Positions 53,026 through 61,806 are shown, counted from the first letter of the stretch. The stretch is DNA of 64,000 bases from Brevibacillus choshinensis (GCF_001420695.1 NZ_LJJB01000010.1:734131-798130), one strand, 5' to 3'. Program-made: numbers and translations. Notes: generated by a model from the letters alone, not told the origin.

Positions 53026-53055
53026 CCAATAGGCTTCGCTGCGCACCATATAGCA

Positions 53056-53092
53056 ACACCCTCCTGTGTGCTGATCCGGCCGCAGGAGGGTG
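53056..53092 (+). terminator. Terminator of the YhcN-like gene
   Basis: ACACCCTCCTG and CAGGAGGGTGT, 11-bp stem, then TTTTTG. Confidence 0.92.
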
Positions 53093-53119
53093 TTTTTGAT
53101 GTGTATCGATTATTGCGCA

Positions 53120-53187
53120 GGCGATTACTACGCCTTGGCGATTACTGCGCCTTGGCGATTACTGCGCCTTGGCGATTACTGCGCCTT
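53120..53187. repeat. 17-bp tandem repeat overlapping the lipA 3' end
   Basis: Four consecutive copies of GGCGATTACTGCGCCTT (the first with one change). The copy nearest lipA contains the last codons (AKAQ) and stop of lipA, and the others repeat this end downstream, so a stop codon is present in every unit. Confidence 0.9.
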
Positions 53188-54063
53188 GGCTATCGTTTCT
53201 TTTGCTGCGCTTGCCTGTTCATGAGCATGGTAGGAGCTGCGAACCAAAGGTCCTGCTTCCACATGGCTAAAGCCGCGCTTCATGCCTTCTTCTTTTAATC
53301 GCGCAAACTCATCTGGATGGTAGTAATTTTCTACGTTCAGATGTTTTTTCGTCGGTTGCAGATACTGTCCGATCGTCATGATGTTGACGTCTACGGAGCG
53401 AAGATCATCCATCGTCTCGATGATTTCCTCGATCGTCTCACCTACACCGATCATCAAGCTGGACTTCGTCGGAATAGTCGGCTGGAATTCTTTCGCTTTT
53501 TTCAGTAATTCCAACGTCCGGTCGTATTTCGCGCGAGCACGAACCCGATCCGACATGCGACGAACCGCTTCGATATTGTGGTTCAAAACATCCGGTTTCG
53601 CATCCATCACGACTTTCAGCGCATCCCAGTTCCCCATAAAGTCAGGAATGAGCACTTCCACCGAAGCAAATGGCAATCGACGGCGGATCGCCTTGATCGT
53701 CTCTGCGAAGATCTGGGCACCACCATCAGCCAAATCATCTCTGGCTACCGAGGTCACGACGACGTGCTTCAGACGCATTTGCTCTGCTGCTTCCGCCACG
53801 CGCTCTGGTTCGGCTACATCCAGTTCAGTCGGCAGTCCTGTCTTCACGGCACAGAAACGACAAGCTCGGGTACATATATCACCCAAAATCATGAAGGTTG
53901 CTGTCCCGCTCGCCCAGCACTCATGTATGTTAGGGCATTTCGCTTCTTCACAAACGGTATGTAGCGTCTTGCTACGCATGGTTTGCTTGAGTTCCTTAAA
54001 GCTGGCTAGTTCGGATCCTGAAACAAGGTTGATCTTGAGCCACTCCGGCTTTCGTTGCGTCAT
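53176..54063 (-). CDS. lipA: Lipoyl synthase
   Basis: Radical SAM enzyme of 295 residues inserting two sulfurs into octanoyl groups. Auxiliary cluster motif [12 protein letters not shown], radical SAM motif CTRACRFC, and the C-terminal [10 protein letters not shown]. The start at 54063 is chosen because GAGGAG lies eight bases upstream, whereas a GTG at 54072 touches it. The 3' end is the source of a 17-bp tandem repeat. Synteny: between YutD/YhcN and LytH as in B. subtilis. Confidence 0.95.
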   Translation of the reverse strand: MTQRKPEWLKINLVSGSELASFKELKQTMRSKTLHTVCEEAKCPNIHECWASGTATFMILGDICTRACRFCAVKTGLPTELDVAEPERVAEAAEQMRLKHVVVTSVARDDLADGGAQIFAETIKAIRRRLPFASVEVLIPDFMGNWDALKVVMDAKPDVLNHNIEAVRRMSDRVRARAKYDRTLELLKKAKEFQPTIPTKSSLMIGVGETIEEIIETMDDLRSVDVNIMTIGQYLQPTKKHLNVENYYHPDEFARLKEEGMKRGFSHVEAGPLVRSSYHAHEQASAAKETIAKAQ

Positions 54064-54134
54064 AGGGCTCACTCCTCATGTGACTTGGTCAATCTCCATT
54101 ATAGAGCTTGGATTTCTAGGGGGCAACCTCTTTC

Positions 54135-56345
54135 CTACCCGAGAGTATGCACCAAATGGCGGTTGGAAACACCAAGCAACGGCTCCAAAATCTTCTTCTC
54201 CCTTTCCTGGCACGTAAATAGAAAGATCTGATGCTCTTGGGATCGTTCCACTACATACTCCAGCGTACGCTGCAGACGCTCTTCATCATAGTGAACGAAG
54301 TGATCGTCAAAAAAGAGCGGTAATGGCTCCGACTGCTGGCTAACATGCTGGTGTAGCGCGAATCTTTGGGACAGGTAGAGCTGATCCTGTGTACCCGTCG
54401 AGCACTGCTCCTGCTCCAATACCAGCTGCCGGGAAGGCTCCATTACCCGAATCGAAAACCGCTCATGAGGATCTAGGCGGACATCTCGATAAGCGCCTCC
54501 GGTGATCCGGCCTAGTACATGCGAAGCCTGTTCATTGACGCCTGGAGAGACGTCTCGATTCCATTCAGCCAGTGCTTCCTGCAGGGTATCACGAGCGACC
54601 TGCAATGCCTCACGCTTTTGCTGCAATTGTCTGAGTCCTGCTACAGCCTCGTCATACTCTCCTTTTGCCTTGGCAAGGGATACCGTATCGTGAGCAGCCA
54701 CTTCCCCGGTTGCTCGGGCAATTTGTTCCCGTATATGCTGCATGCGTTCTTCGATGTGCTGCCACTCTGTTCTCCACGCCCCTTGCTCACTCTCCAGTAA
54801 GGTCTTTTCCTGTTCCAAGACAGTACGGAGTCGCTCCCCCCAGCGCGTTATGATTTGTTCTTCCTCATGCTTTTGAGAAAGCTGGGCTTTCAGCTGGCTG
54901 GATTCACGCGAGGTTAGGCTGTTCAGCAGAGCATCCCGTTTCTCGGCAAAAGCTTCCCAATCATTTACGCCCCACGCCCCGATCAACTGATGCAGCTCAG
55001 CGTCCAAAGTTGAAAGCTCTTCTTGCTGCCTCTGCCATGCTAGGGTAGCCAAATCTGTTGTAGCTGGTGTACCAGGACTCTGCCCACCCTCTTTCGCTAC
55101 GGAACGCGTTTTGATCCATGCCATGCCAGCCACAACAGCCGAGAGCACCAAGAGGATGACGCTGAGCGCTGTTTGATCCATGACACCGGAAATGAAGCCT
55201 ATGACAGCCAATAAACCAGCACTTCCCCACATCCCCACAGGGTATCGCTGTTGCTTTTTCTGCCCTTCCATGTGCCTGTCCTGGCGGCGTGCGCCTGTGT
55301 TCATCGTTGACGCCGCGAGCTTTGCCAGCTGCAGGTGCGCCTCTTCCCATCGCTTGCGCAGTTGGACACCTTTGGCATAATCAGCCTGCAGCTTTTCCCG
55401 ATCGAATGTTGGCAAGATTTCTACCGTCTCTTCTGATGGGGAAGCAAGTACGCGAGTGAGAGCTGCCATCGCTTCCCCATGGATTTGTTTTTCCTCTAGG
55501 GATGTCGCCGTTCGCTCCCACCATTCCCACACATCTGCGTCTGCAGGTACTGAATAGCTTTTTTGCCATTTTTCCTGCCATGCCAGCTCCCGAGTACTCA
55601 CCCGTTGCTTTCGTTGCTGCAGGCGATTGCGCTGTTGGTCCAGCTCCTGCCTCTCCAGCTCCCAATCGGCGATCTGCTGCGTCAGCTGACTGATGATTCT
55701 CCAGGCCGACTCTGCATTCGAGAGCTCCGCTTCTTTTTGCGCCACCAGCGCACCGGCTTTACCCAGCAGCGTGTTCTCTGCCCGCTCCTTTTTGCCGATC
55801 GCCGTCAGATCGCGATCCAGCTCTGCCAGCATATTGTTGACTGCCGGGTTGGCTTCATCCGTCCGAGCAAGGGAAGGCATCAGATGCTCAGCTGCGAACA
55901 ACGGCTCCCGTCTGATCCAGGTGATGTCAGTGAAAAGGCTCCGAGTAAGCCCCAGATGCTTTTCGAGGAAATCGCGCTCCTTGCGCCTGTCCTCCATGTA
56001 GATATCCGTCAGCTCCGTCCATTCCGGGTCGAGAAAGATTCGAGCCTGCTCCCGTTCCTTTTGCAGAAATCGATGCAGCCGATACGATTTGCCACCCAGA
56101 TGATAGGTAATGATCGTCTCGTAATCTCCCTGATGCCAGGGACGGTATTTTTCATACTCAGGCAAGTAGCGGGCGCCTTTCACGTAATCCCGTTTCATCC
56201 CGTAAAGGGCGGCAAAGATTCCTTGCAGTAACGTCGATTTTCCTGCTTCATTCGGAGCGGCAAAGACGTTGATTCCCGGTGCAAAGCGAAAGGACGCATC
56301 CTGCCATTTTCCAAAGCCTTTGAGCTGGAGTTCGTCCATTCTCAT
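54135..56345 (-). CDS. SbcC/Rad50-like ATPase with membrane segments (YhaN-like)
   Basis: A 736-residue SMC-like ATPase. Walker A APNEAGKST near residue 35, long coiled coil with two hydrophobic segments in the middle (MWGSAGLLAVIGFISGVMDQ and the following helix), ABC signature STGTQDQLYLS and Walker B PLPLFFDDHFVHYDEER near the end. Shorter than B. subtilis YhaN (about 960 residues). Overlaps the YhaO-like gene by four bases (ATGA), so the two form the ATPase and nuclease subunits of a complex. Confidence 0.85.
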   Translation of the reverse strand: MRMDELQLKGFGKWQDASFRFAPGINVFAAPNEAGKSTLLQGIFAALYGMKRDYVKGARYLPEYEKYRPWHQGDYETIITYHLGGKSYRLHRFLQKEREQARIFLDPEWTELTDIYMEDRRKERDFLEKHLGLTRSLFTDITWIRREPLFAAEHLMPSLARTDEANPAVNNMLAELDRDLTAIGKKERAENTLLGKAGALVAQKEAELSNAESAWRIISQLTQQIADWELERQELDQQRNRLQQRKQRVSTRELAWQEKWQKSYSVPADADVWEWWERTATSLEEKQIHGEAMAALTRVLASPSEETVEILPTFDREKLQADYAKGVQLRKRWEEAHLQLAKLAASTMNTGARRQDRHMEGQKKQQRYPVGMWGSAGLLAVIGFISGVMDQTALSVILLVLSAVVAGMAWIKTRSVAKEGGQSPGTPATTDLATLAWQRQQEELSTLDAELHQLIGAWGVNDWEAFAEKRDALLNSLTSRESSQLKAQLSQKHEEEQIITRWGERLRTVLEQEKTLLESEQGAWRTEWQHIEERMQHIREQIARATGEVAAHDTVSLAKAKGEYDEAVAGLRQLQQKREALQVARDTLQEALAEWNRDVSPGVNEQASHVLGRITGGAYRDVRLDPHERFSIRVMEPSRQLVLEQEQCSTGTQDQLYLSQRFALHQHVSQQSEPLPLFFDDHFVHYDEERLQRTLEYVVERSQEHQIFLFTCQEREKKILEPLLGVSNRHLVHTLG

Positions 56346-57466
56346 CGAGCACTTCCTCCTATCCTGGCCAACACTTCGCGGCGGGATTGTCTGATGACAT
56401 CCCTCTCCGCTTCACTGGCAGCCTGCTCTTCCCGCTGTTCCAGCTTAGCTAGCCACTTTCCCCAGATTCCACCGTCCGCGATCAGCTTTTCTGCATCGAC
56501 ATCAGGCCATGTCTGGTCGGTGACCTGAAAGAGGAAAAAACGGGAAAATCGTTGCTGCAGCACAGCAGTAGAAGGGATGAAATGGGCTGCCCGCTCGCCA
56601 GTCAGTGTGATGTAGAGCATATCTGCGGACTGCTCACTAGCCAGCTTCTGCTCCAAATGCTCTACTAGCTGCTCCATCGTTTCGGCACCGTCGAGACTGA
56701 TTTCCCGTTTACGAATTTGCCTTTGCCCCACTGGAACTGCTTCGAGCGCTACTTTTCCCGATTCATCGATCTCCCCGTACAGGACACAGCGCGCGCCCTC
56801 TTCTTTTGTATTCAGGCCTTCTGGTGATCCGGGGTATGCCGCAAAGGGTGTCTTTCTCACAGGATGCAAAAACTGTCCTGGCTTGTGAATGTGCCCGAGC
56901 GCTACATAATCCATTCCCGTATCCGCCAAGTCCTGTACGTTGATCGGTGCGTACGGATGGTGCTCCTCCGTTTCCTTACCGAGCAAACTGCCGTGCAAGA
57001 CCATCACATGTCGCTGATAGCCTCCCAATTTTCCTGGGAACGACGTCAACGGGGACTCATACACATGGGCTTGAGGGAATCCCCAGCCGTAGACAACACA
57101 CGACTTCTCCGGAAATTCATACGCCCCCCACTCCGGCGTAAACCAATGGACATTCCCCGACCATTCGAGCGTCTGATAAAAAGAGTCTGGACGCCAAGGA
57201 TCGTGATTGCCAGGTGCAATGCACACGGGAATCGGAGCAACACTCGCAAACAGGTCTCGTAAAAACAGTGCAGTCGATCTGCGACCTCCGTGATATTCCA
57301 ACAAATCACCTGCAATCAGCCAAAAATCGACCTGCCTGTCCAGCACGAGATCACGAATCGCTCGAATCGTTTTGCGAAAATCGTCCTGCCGCAGCTCGTA
57401 CAGCTCAGATAATGTATGTAGCGGAGCATCCAAATGAACATCCGCTGTATGAATAAATGACAACAC
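56342..57466 (-). CDS. Metallophosphoesterase/DNA-repair exonuclease (YhaO-like)
   Basis: A 374-residue SbcD/Mre11-type phosphoesterase. Motifs: HTADVHLDAPL, LIAGDLLEYHGG, APGNHDPWRP, VALGHIHKPG. GTG 57466 follows GGGAGGAG. Partner of the downstream YhaN-like ATPase, as in B. subtilis yhaO-yhaN. Confidence 0.88.
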   Translation of the reverse strand: MLSFIHTADVHLDAPLHTLSELYELRQDDFRKTIRAIRDLVLDRQVDFWLIAGDLLEYHGGRRSTALFLRDLFASVAPIPVCIAPGNHDPWRPDSFYQTLEWSGNVHWFTPEWGAYEFPEKSCVVYGWGFPQAHVYESPLTSFPGKLGGYQRHVMVLHGSLLGKETEEHHPYAPINVQDLADTGMDYVALGHIHKPGQFLHPVRKTPFAAYPGSPEGLNTKEEGARCVLYGEIDESGKVALEAVPVGQRQIRKREISLDGAETMEQLVEHLEQKLASEQSADMLYITLTGERAAHFIPSTAVLQQRFSRFFLFQVTDQTWPDVDAEKLIADGGIWGKWLAKLEQREEQAASEAERDVIRQSRREVLARIGGSAR

Positions 57467-57484
57467 AAGACTTCAACTCCTCCC

Positions 57485-57513
57485 ATGACAACCTACATCG
57501 TCAATGGTACAAT
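57485..57513 (+). promoter_or_regulatory. Putative sigma-A promoter of the larC-like gene
   Basis: ATGACA (57485-57490), 17 bases, TACAAT (57508-57513), each one base from consensus. Transcription would start near 57520, 78 bases before the GTG start. Confidence 0.5.
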
Positions 57514-57597
57514 TTGGACAGAAAAACGGAATGTAGACGAACATACTTTCCCTTTATGATACAGGAAAAAAAGTCCATTTGAAAAGGAGTGATTCAT

Positions 57598-58368
57598 GTG
57601 CGCATGGCTTACCTAGACTGTTTTTCGGGAATTAGTGGAGATATGCTGCTGGCCGCTCTGGTCGACGCAGGCGCAGATCGCGATCAAATAGAGGGTGAAC
57701 TGCGAAAGCTATCATTTGGAGACTTCCGCCTAGAGTGGAAAACCGTTGTGAAAGCTGGCGTCACCGCATTAAAGCTGGATGTCATTGACGAGACACCACC
57801 GCCTGTCCAGCCACTCAAGCAGCTCAAAGTCTTGGGCCAGCACGATCATCACCATCGGGGGTACAAAGAGATCGTGGAAATGATTGAAGCTGCTGAACTC
57901 GCCCCCCGTGTGACAGCGAGAGCATTGGCCATTTTTGAAAAGATCGCGATAGCCGAAGCGAAAATTCATGGGGTGCCTGTTGAAACGGTACACTTTCATG
58001 AAGTTGGTGCCCTCGATTCCATCGTAGACGTCGTCGGAATAGCGCTGGGTCTGGAGGATTTAAAGGTTGATCAGCTCTACTCAGGACCCGTCCCTACTGG
58101 GAACGGCTACGTCCGTTGTGATCACGGTCTCTATCCCGTCCCTGCGCCTGCTACGATGGAAATGCTCGTCGGTATTCCGCTGCGACGGACGACGATTGAC
58201 AAGGAGCTGACGACACCTACCGGCGCTGGAGTCGCTGCCGCATTGGTTCACGAGTTTGGCCCGCTCCCTTCGATGAAAGTCGAGTCGATTGGCTACGGCG
58301 CAGGAACTCGGGATCTGCCTGATCAGCCGAACGTACTTAGGCTGCTGGTCGGGCAATTCACTCCCTAA
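57598..58368 (+). CDS. LarC N-terminal domain protein (nickel pincer cofactor biosynthesis)
   Basis: A 256-residue protein matching the N-terminal (LarC1) part of LarC: YLDCFSGISGDMLLAALVDAG, a His-rich metal-binding loop QHDHHHRGYKEIV, VHFHEVGALDSIVDVVG, PVPAPATMEMLVG, ELTTPTGAGVAAAL and IGYGAGTRDL. It ends at the point where LarC2 normally begins. The C-terminal half is not in any frame downstream on this strand; a LarC2 domain is encoded on the opposite strand at 59624-60604. GTG 57598 is eight bases after AAAGGAG. Confidence 0.88.
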   Translation: MRMAYLDCFSGISGDMLLAALVDAGADRDQIEGELRKLSFGDFRLEWKTVVKAGVTALKLDVIDETPPPVQPLKQLKVLGQHDHHHRGYKEIVEMIEAAELAPRVTARALAIFEKIAIAEAKIHGVPVETVHFHEVGALDSIVDVVGIALGLEDLKVDQLYSGPVPTGNGYVRCDHGLYPVPAPATMEMLVGIPLRRTTIDKELTTPTGAGVAAALVHEFGPLPSMKVESIGYGAGTRDLPDQPNVLRLLVGQFTP

Positions 58369-58373
58369 ACATA

Positions 58374-58430
58374 AACAGACCTCCCGAGGGGCATGGTATC
58401 GATGATCCATGCTACGTCGGGAGGTCTGTT
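58374..58430 (+). terminator. Terminator of the larC-like gene
   Basis: AACAGACCTCCCGA and TCGGGAGGTCTGTT, a perfect 14-bp stem with an inner GCATGG/CCATGC stem, then TTATTT. It directly follows the stop at 58368. Confidence 0.92.
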
Positions 58431-58449
58431 TTATTTGAGTGCTGTGATG

Positions 58450-58944
58450 GTGGGGGGAAGCAGTTGTGGTTTCTAGCTACCAAGTATTAAGAGATTCATG
58501 GGAGCAAAAGCTTATTTTGTCTATCGCTTGAGCTTCGAAGGGCGTTGGTGAATCAAAAGAAGAACGAGAAGTCGTCAAATACGTCTGCTCGACGTGTCAC
58601 GGGAGCGATTGAATAAGGAGAACCAAGCTTTCATTCTTCTTAGGCATTGTCCCACGAAGGGTTTCTCTCAAATAAACCCCGTGGAAGGCTCCCAAGAAAA
58701 GGCACGTGGATGAGCCAAAGCTGGCCGAGGAAAAAGGGAAAAAAAGCGAAGATCTTAGGAACACCAACCAAGGCGCAATAAAAAAAACGAAACACGGTTT
58801 TAAGCGTCCACCTCTGATAAGCTCCCCGAGACGGCTGCTTTGGACGCGGTTTCGTTTTTACATGGAGCCGGACAGGATGACCCCCAGTAGGTGTTCCTAT
58901 GAAGCTGGAGCGTTTTCTCCTTTTTCCTCTCCTCCACTACAGTT
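58450..58944. repeat. Dispersed structured repeat, long copy C with nested insertion
   Basis: Inverted relative to copy B (40038-40460). Matching landmarks: the AAGCTTATT-TGTCTATCG block, CCAAAGCTGGCCGAGGAAAA, GCGAAGATCTT, GGAGCCGGACAGG and CTGGAGCGTTTTCTCC. Between GATCTT and GGAGCC it carries an extra segment of about 107 bases that copy B lacks. Fills nearly all of the 619-base gap 58369-58987 after the larC terminator. Confidence 0.8.
58757..58863. mobile_element. Nested hairpin insertion inside repeat copy C
   Basis: Extra segment absent from copy B. Arms AAAAACGAAAC (58783-58793) and GTTTCGTTTTT (58849-58859), and inner arms GCGTCCA (58804-58810) and TGGACGC (58841-58847). It looks like a small miniature inverted-repeat element or mobile terminator. 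No clear target-site duplication was seen. Confidence 0.5.
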
Positions 58945-58987
58945 TGATCGAGTGGAAAATGGAAGCGGATGTAATTATGGCTGTTTA

Positions 58988-59539
58988 TTACCTCAGCAAT
59001 TTGAAAAACTCGCGCATAAATCCAGGCAAATCCGGCCAAGCATGTCCTGATACCAGATTGCCGTCGACATGCAACGTTTCTGTTTGATAAATAGCGCCGC
59101 AAGCCTCTACGTCCGGTTTGCACGCCTGATAAGCAGTCATTTCTCTGCCCTGCAGGTATTCGCGAACGATCGTCAACACTTGCGCCCCGTGGCAAATCGC
59201 GGCAACAGGCTTGTTGGCTTCAAAAAAGTGAGCGACGATCGGCTTCAGGTTTTCGTTGAGCCTGATGTGCTCAGGTGCTCGTCCTCCAGGGATAATCAAC
59301 GCGTCAAAAGCTTCCGGATTAATTTCGGAAAACGCCGCTTGGGCTGGAAGCTGGTACGCTGGTTTTTCTGTGTACGTCTCGCTGTGAGCTTCAAAATCGT
59401 GGCAGACCGTATGGAGCTTTTTTACACTTGGTGCTGCAATGACGGTTTCATAACCTTCTTCCAGACAACGGTAGTACGGATAGTAAACTTCCAATGCCTC
59501 CACTGCATCTCCTGTGACAATCAACACTTTTTTGCTCAT
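58988..59539 (-). CDS. DJ-1/PfpI family protein
   Basis: A 183-residue class I glutamine-amidotransferase-like protein. Nucleophile elbow AAICHGAQVL, upstream acidic motif ALIIPGGRAPEHIR, and GHAWPDLPGF near the C-terminus. Members include peptidases, deglycase/chaperones and catabolic enzymes; specific role unknown. GAGGAGGC lies before ATG 59539. Confidence 0.9.
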   Translation of the reverse strand: MSKKVLIVTGDAVEALEVYYPYYRCLEEGYETVIAAPSVKKLHTVCHDFEAHSETYTEKPAYQLPAQAAFSEINPEAFDALIIPGGRAPEHIRLNENLKPIVAHFFEANKPVAAICHGAQVLTIVREYLQGREMTAYQACKPDVEACGAIYQTETLHVDGNLVSGHAWPDLPGFMREFFKLLR

Positions 59540-59623
59540 CTCACAGCCTCCTCGTAGAACTGGGTTAGAGGAAAAAATCCTCGTTTTCCAATTCTTTGGA
59601 TAGCAGCTCGGCTCCTGCTGTCT

Positions 59624-60604
59624 TTACAGGAAATTCACAAGACTTTTCTCGACAGCCAAGCTGATGGCCTGCTGATACACCTGCTTGAGCGGGATTTTGG
59701 CGGCTTCAGCCAGTCTTGCGCATACAGCGTACTCTGGCGCGACCTGCACTCGTTGACCCCGATGGTATCCCAGCTTGACCACCACTTCCCCCCACTGCGT
59801 ATCGACCGTGACAAAGCGGCGTGCCAATCGATGGCAATCGACCGGGAACGACCGAATCCCAAACGTCGTCGTCTCCGTAAAAAGGATCGTTTTTAGCGCC
59901 TCTGCTTCACTCTGATAGCACATGACCTGCAAGAGTGTGCCCGGTCGACTTTTTTTCATCGTGACAGGCAAGAAATGCACGTCGTTGGCGCCCGCTTGCA
60001 GGCACTGCTCCATGACATACGCCAGCCATTCCGGACTGCTGTCATCCAGATTGACTTGCATGATCAACATGCCTTCATCGATGTGCTCTTCGGCATGGTT
60101 CTTTTGTTCCCGGACGATCGGGACGGCGCTCTGCTGATCTTCCTCATCCAATACGAGGACGGCAACATCCTGTCCGTATTCGATACGCTGCAAGTGCCCA
60201 CCAAGCTGTGACAGAGGTACCGCTCCTATTTCACGCAGCCACAGCATCGCATGTGGAGAGAAGGTCTCGATTCCCCACGCGGAGCTTTCCTTCATCACCC
60301 AACCCGTCATGAGCTCGAGAAAGCGGAACGGAAGACCAGTAGGAACAGGCAAGCGTTGTACCAAGAGATCCCCACTGAGCAAAGGGATAGGGTAGCACTC
60401 TGCCAATTCCATCAACGCCGCCTCTTCCTCTTCCCAATCTGTCCGAGGACATAGTACCCGATAGCGCTGAGCCAGCTCCTTTACTCTCTTCCCCAATACC
60501 ACGCCTTCTACTTGCTTCTCGTGGCTAAGCGCACCCACACGCCGGAGAGGCTCGATCAGCTGTCTCAGCGTTAGTGGAGCATCAGCACGAATGACCAGCT
60601 TCAT
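59624..60604 (-). CDS. LarC C-terminal (LarC2) domain protein with diverged N-terminal part
   Basis: A 326-residue protein. Residues 185-326 match LarC2: MQVNLDDSSPEWLAYVMEQC, GANDVHFLPVTMKKSRPGTL, TTTFGIRS and VKLGYHRGQRVQVAPEY. Residues 1-180 are unlike standard LarC1, but segments such as RLPVPTGLPFRFLELMTG and LSQLGGHLQRIEYGQDV align loosely with PVPAPATMEMLVG and PSMKVESIGYGAG of LarC1, suggesting a degenerate LarC1 domain. It is on the opposite strand from the LarC1-like gene, 1.3 kb away. GGAGG lies before ATG 60604. Confidence 0.82.
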   Translation of the reverse strand: MKLVIRADAPLTLRQLIEPLRRVGALSHEKQVEGVVLGKRVKELAQRYRVLCPRTDWEEEEAALMELAECYPIPLLSGDLLVQRLPVPTGLPFRFLELMTGWVMKESSAWGIETFSPHAMLWLREIGAVPLSQLGGHLQRIEYGQDVAVLVLDEEDQQSAVPIVREQKNHAEEHIDEGMLIMQVNLDDSSPEWLAYVMEQCLQAGANDVHFLPVTMKKSRPGTLLQVMCYQSEAEALKTILFTETTTFGIRSFPVDCHRLARRFVTVDTQWGEVVVKLGYHRGQRVQVAPEYAVCARLAEAAKIPLKQVYQQAISLAVEKSLVNFL

Positions 60605-60738
60605 GTTTATTTGCCTCCAATTCCATCCACTTGTTCTTTTTTAGCATCATACCTCAAATCTTCCAGAAAGTATCTTGGATAAACCTTTTACACTGGCAGA
60701 AACTACAAAGGAGACTATCTGGGCTGGAGGGTGACGGA

Positions 60739-61746
60739 ATGCGAGTTTTCCGCCTAATCATTCAGATTAGCTTGTGCGTGGCTGCTGCTATCCTCCCTTT
60801 GGAATCAGTCGCAGAGGCTGCTCCATCCGCACCTGTAGGGGACCCTGTTTTACAGGCGCGACTGCAGTTGTTTCAACGGATGGAGTCGTTGCACGGCGTT
60901 CCCTGGGCGTATTTGGCAGCCATTGATCAATACGAGCGGACCATGAAAATACGTAAGAGGAAATCTGCCAACGAAGAGCCTTCCTCACGATTGACTGCGT
61001 TCGATATCCCTTCTGAACGCTGGATCGGGTTATGGAATCCTGACGTGGAAGACACGAACCCTGCATCCATCAGCTTCTTTCAGGGAATGGGTAAGGACGG
61101 AGATGGAGACGGGATCGCCGACCGCAACAATGACATGGATGTACTATCCTCCGTCATTCATTATTTATCTACGTACGGCTATTCCCCGGAAGACTGGAAA
61201 ATCGCTCTTTGGTCGTACTACCAGCGAGATCGCTCTGTGAAAACGATCAAGCAATTTGCACAGGTCTATGACAAGTACCAGCATCTTCATCTGGATGATC
61301 GCCATTTTCCCATTCCTCCACGCTATTCTTACAGCTATCGCAGCACTTGGGGTGATGCGCGCGGCTGGGGGGGACGGCGCATTCATGAAGGGACCGATAT
61401 ATTCGCATCGTACGGAACGCCAGTGCTCAGCACAGCCTACGGTGTCATTGAGGTCATCGGCTGGAACCGTTACGGTGGCTGGCGTATCGGGATGCGAGAC
61501 ATGGGGAACGTTTACCATTATTTTGCCCATCTCTCCTCCTTTAAAAAAGGGCTAAAGCCTGGTGACATCGTCGAACCAGGACAAGTGTTAGGCTACGTCG
61601 GCAGCTCTGGGTATGGTAAACCCGGTACTGCAGGCAAGTTCCCTCCTCATCTCCACTACGGGATGTACCGTGAATCCGGCGGTCCTGATTGGGCTTTTGA
61701 CCCTTATCCGTATTTGAGACGTTGGGAGCGGCAAAACAGAAAATAG
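60739..61746 (+). CDS. lytH: M23 peptidase LytH-like (spore cortex L-Ala-D-Glu endopeptidase)
   Basis: An exported 335-residue protein: signal peptide (cleavage near AEA), an intermediate domain with WRIGLWNP-like IGLWNPDVEDTNP and a DGDGDGIADRNND calcium-like loop, and a C-terminal M23 domain with zinc ligands in RIHEGTDIFA and PPHLHYGMY. In B. subtilis LytH (YunA) trims spore-cortex peptides. ATG 60739 follows GGAGGG. Position after LipA agrees with B. subtilis. Confidence 0.88.
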   Translation: MRVFRLIIQISLCVAAAILPLESVAEAAPSAPVGDPVLQARLQLFQRMESLHGVPWAYLAAIDQYERTMKIRKRKSANEEPSSRLTAFDIPSERWIGLWNPDVEDTNPASISFFQGMGKDGDGDGIADRNNDMDVLSSVIHYLSTYGYSPEDWKIALWSYYQRDRSVKTIKQFAQVYDKYQHLHLDDRHFPIPPRYSYSYRSTWGDARGWGGRRIHEGTDIFASYGTPVLSTAYGVIEVIGWNRYGGWRIGMRDMGNVYHYFAHLSSFKKGLKPGDIVEPGQVLGYVGSSGYGKPGTAGKFPPHLHYGMYRESGGPDWAFDPYPYLRRWERQNRK

Positions 61747-61777
61747 TAAATGCAGGGCGTTCCATGCGGCGCGTAAG

Positions 61778-61799
61778 GAAGCGGTTTTCGGACCGCTTC
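61778..61799 (+). terminator. Terminator of lytH
   Basis: GAAGCGG and CCGCTTC around TTTTCGGA, then TTTTTATTTG; the T-run runs into the -35 of the next promoter. Confidence 0.85.
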
Positions 61800-61806
61800 T
61801 TTTTAT

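Noticed and set aside
52015-53049. 344-codon minus-strand frame opposite the YhcN-like gene
   Set aside because: Antisense of the repeat-rich lipoprotein; no ribosome-binding site and no family similarity.
53120-53187. Possible CRISPR-like array
   Set aside because: Units of 17 bp follow each other directly without spacers; it is a simple tandem repeat.
58706-59050. Protein-coding frame through repeat copy C
   Set aside because: The frame is interrupted by the nested insertion relative to copy B and not kept in copy A; the element looks structural rather than coding.
57598-60604. LarC1/LarC2 joined by programmed frameshift as in lactobacilli
   Set aside because: The LarC2 domain is on the opposite strand and beyond a strong terminator, so frameshifting cannot join them.
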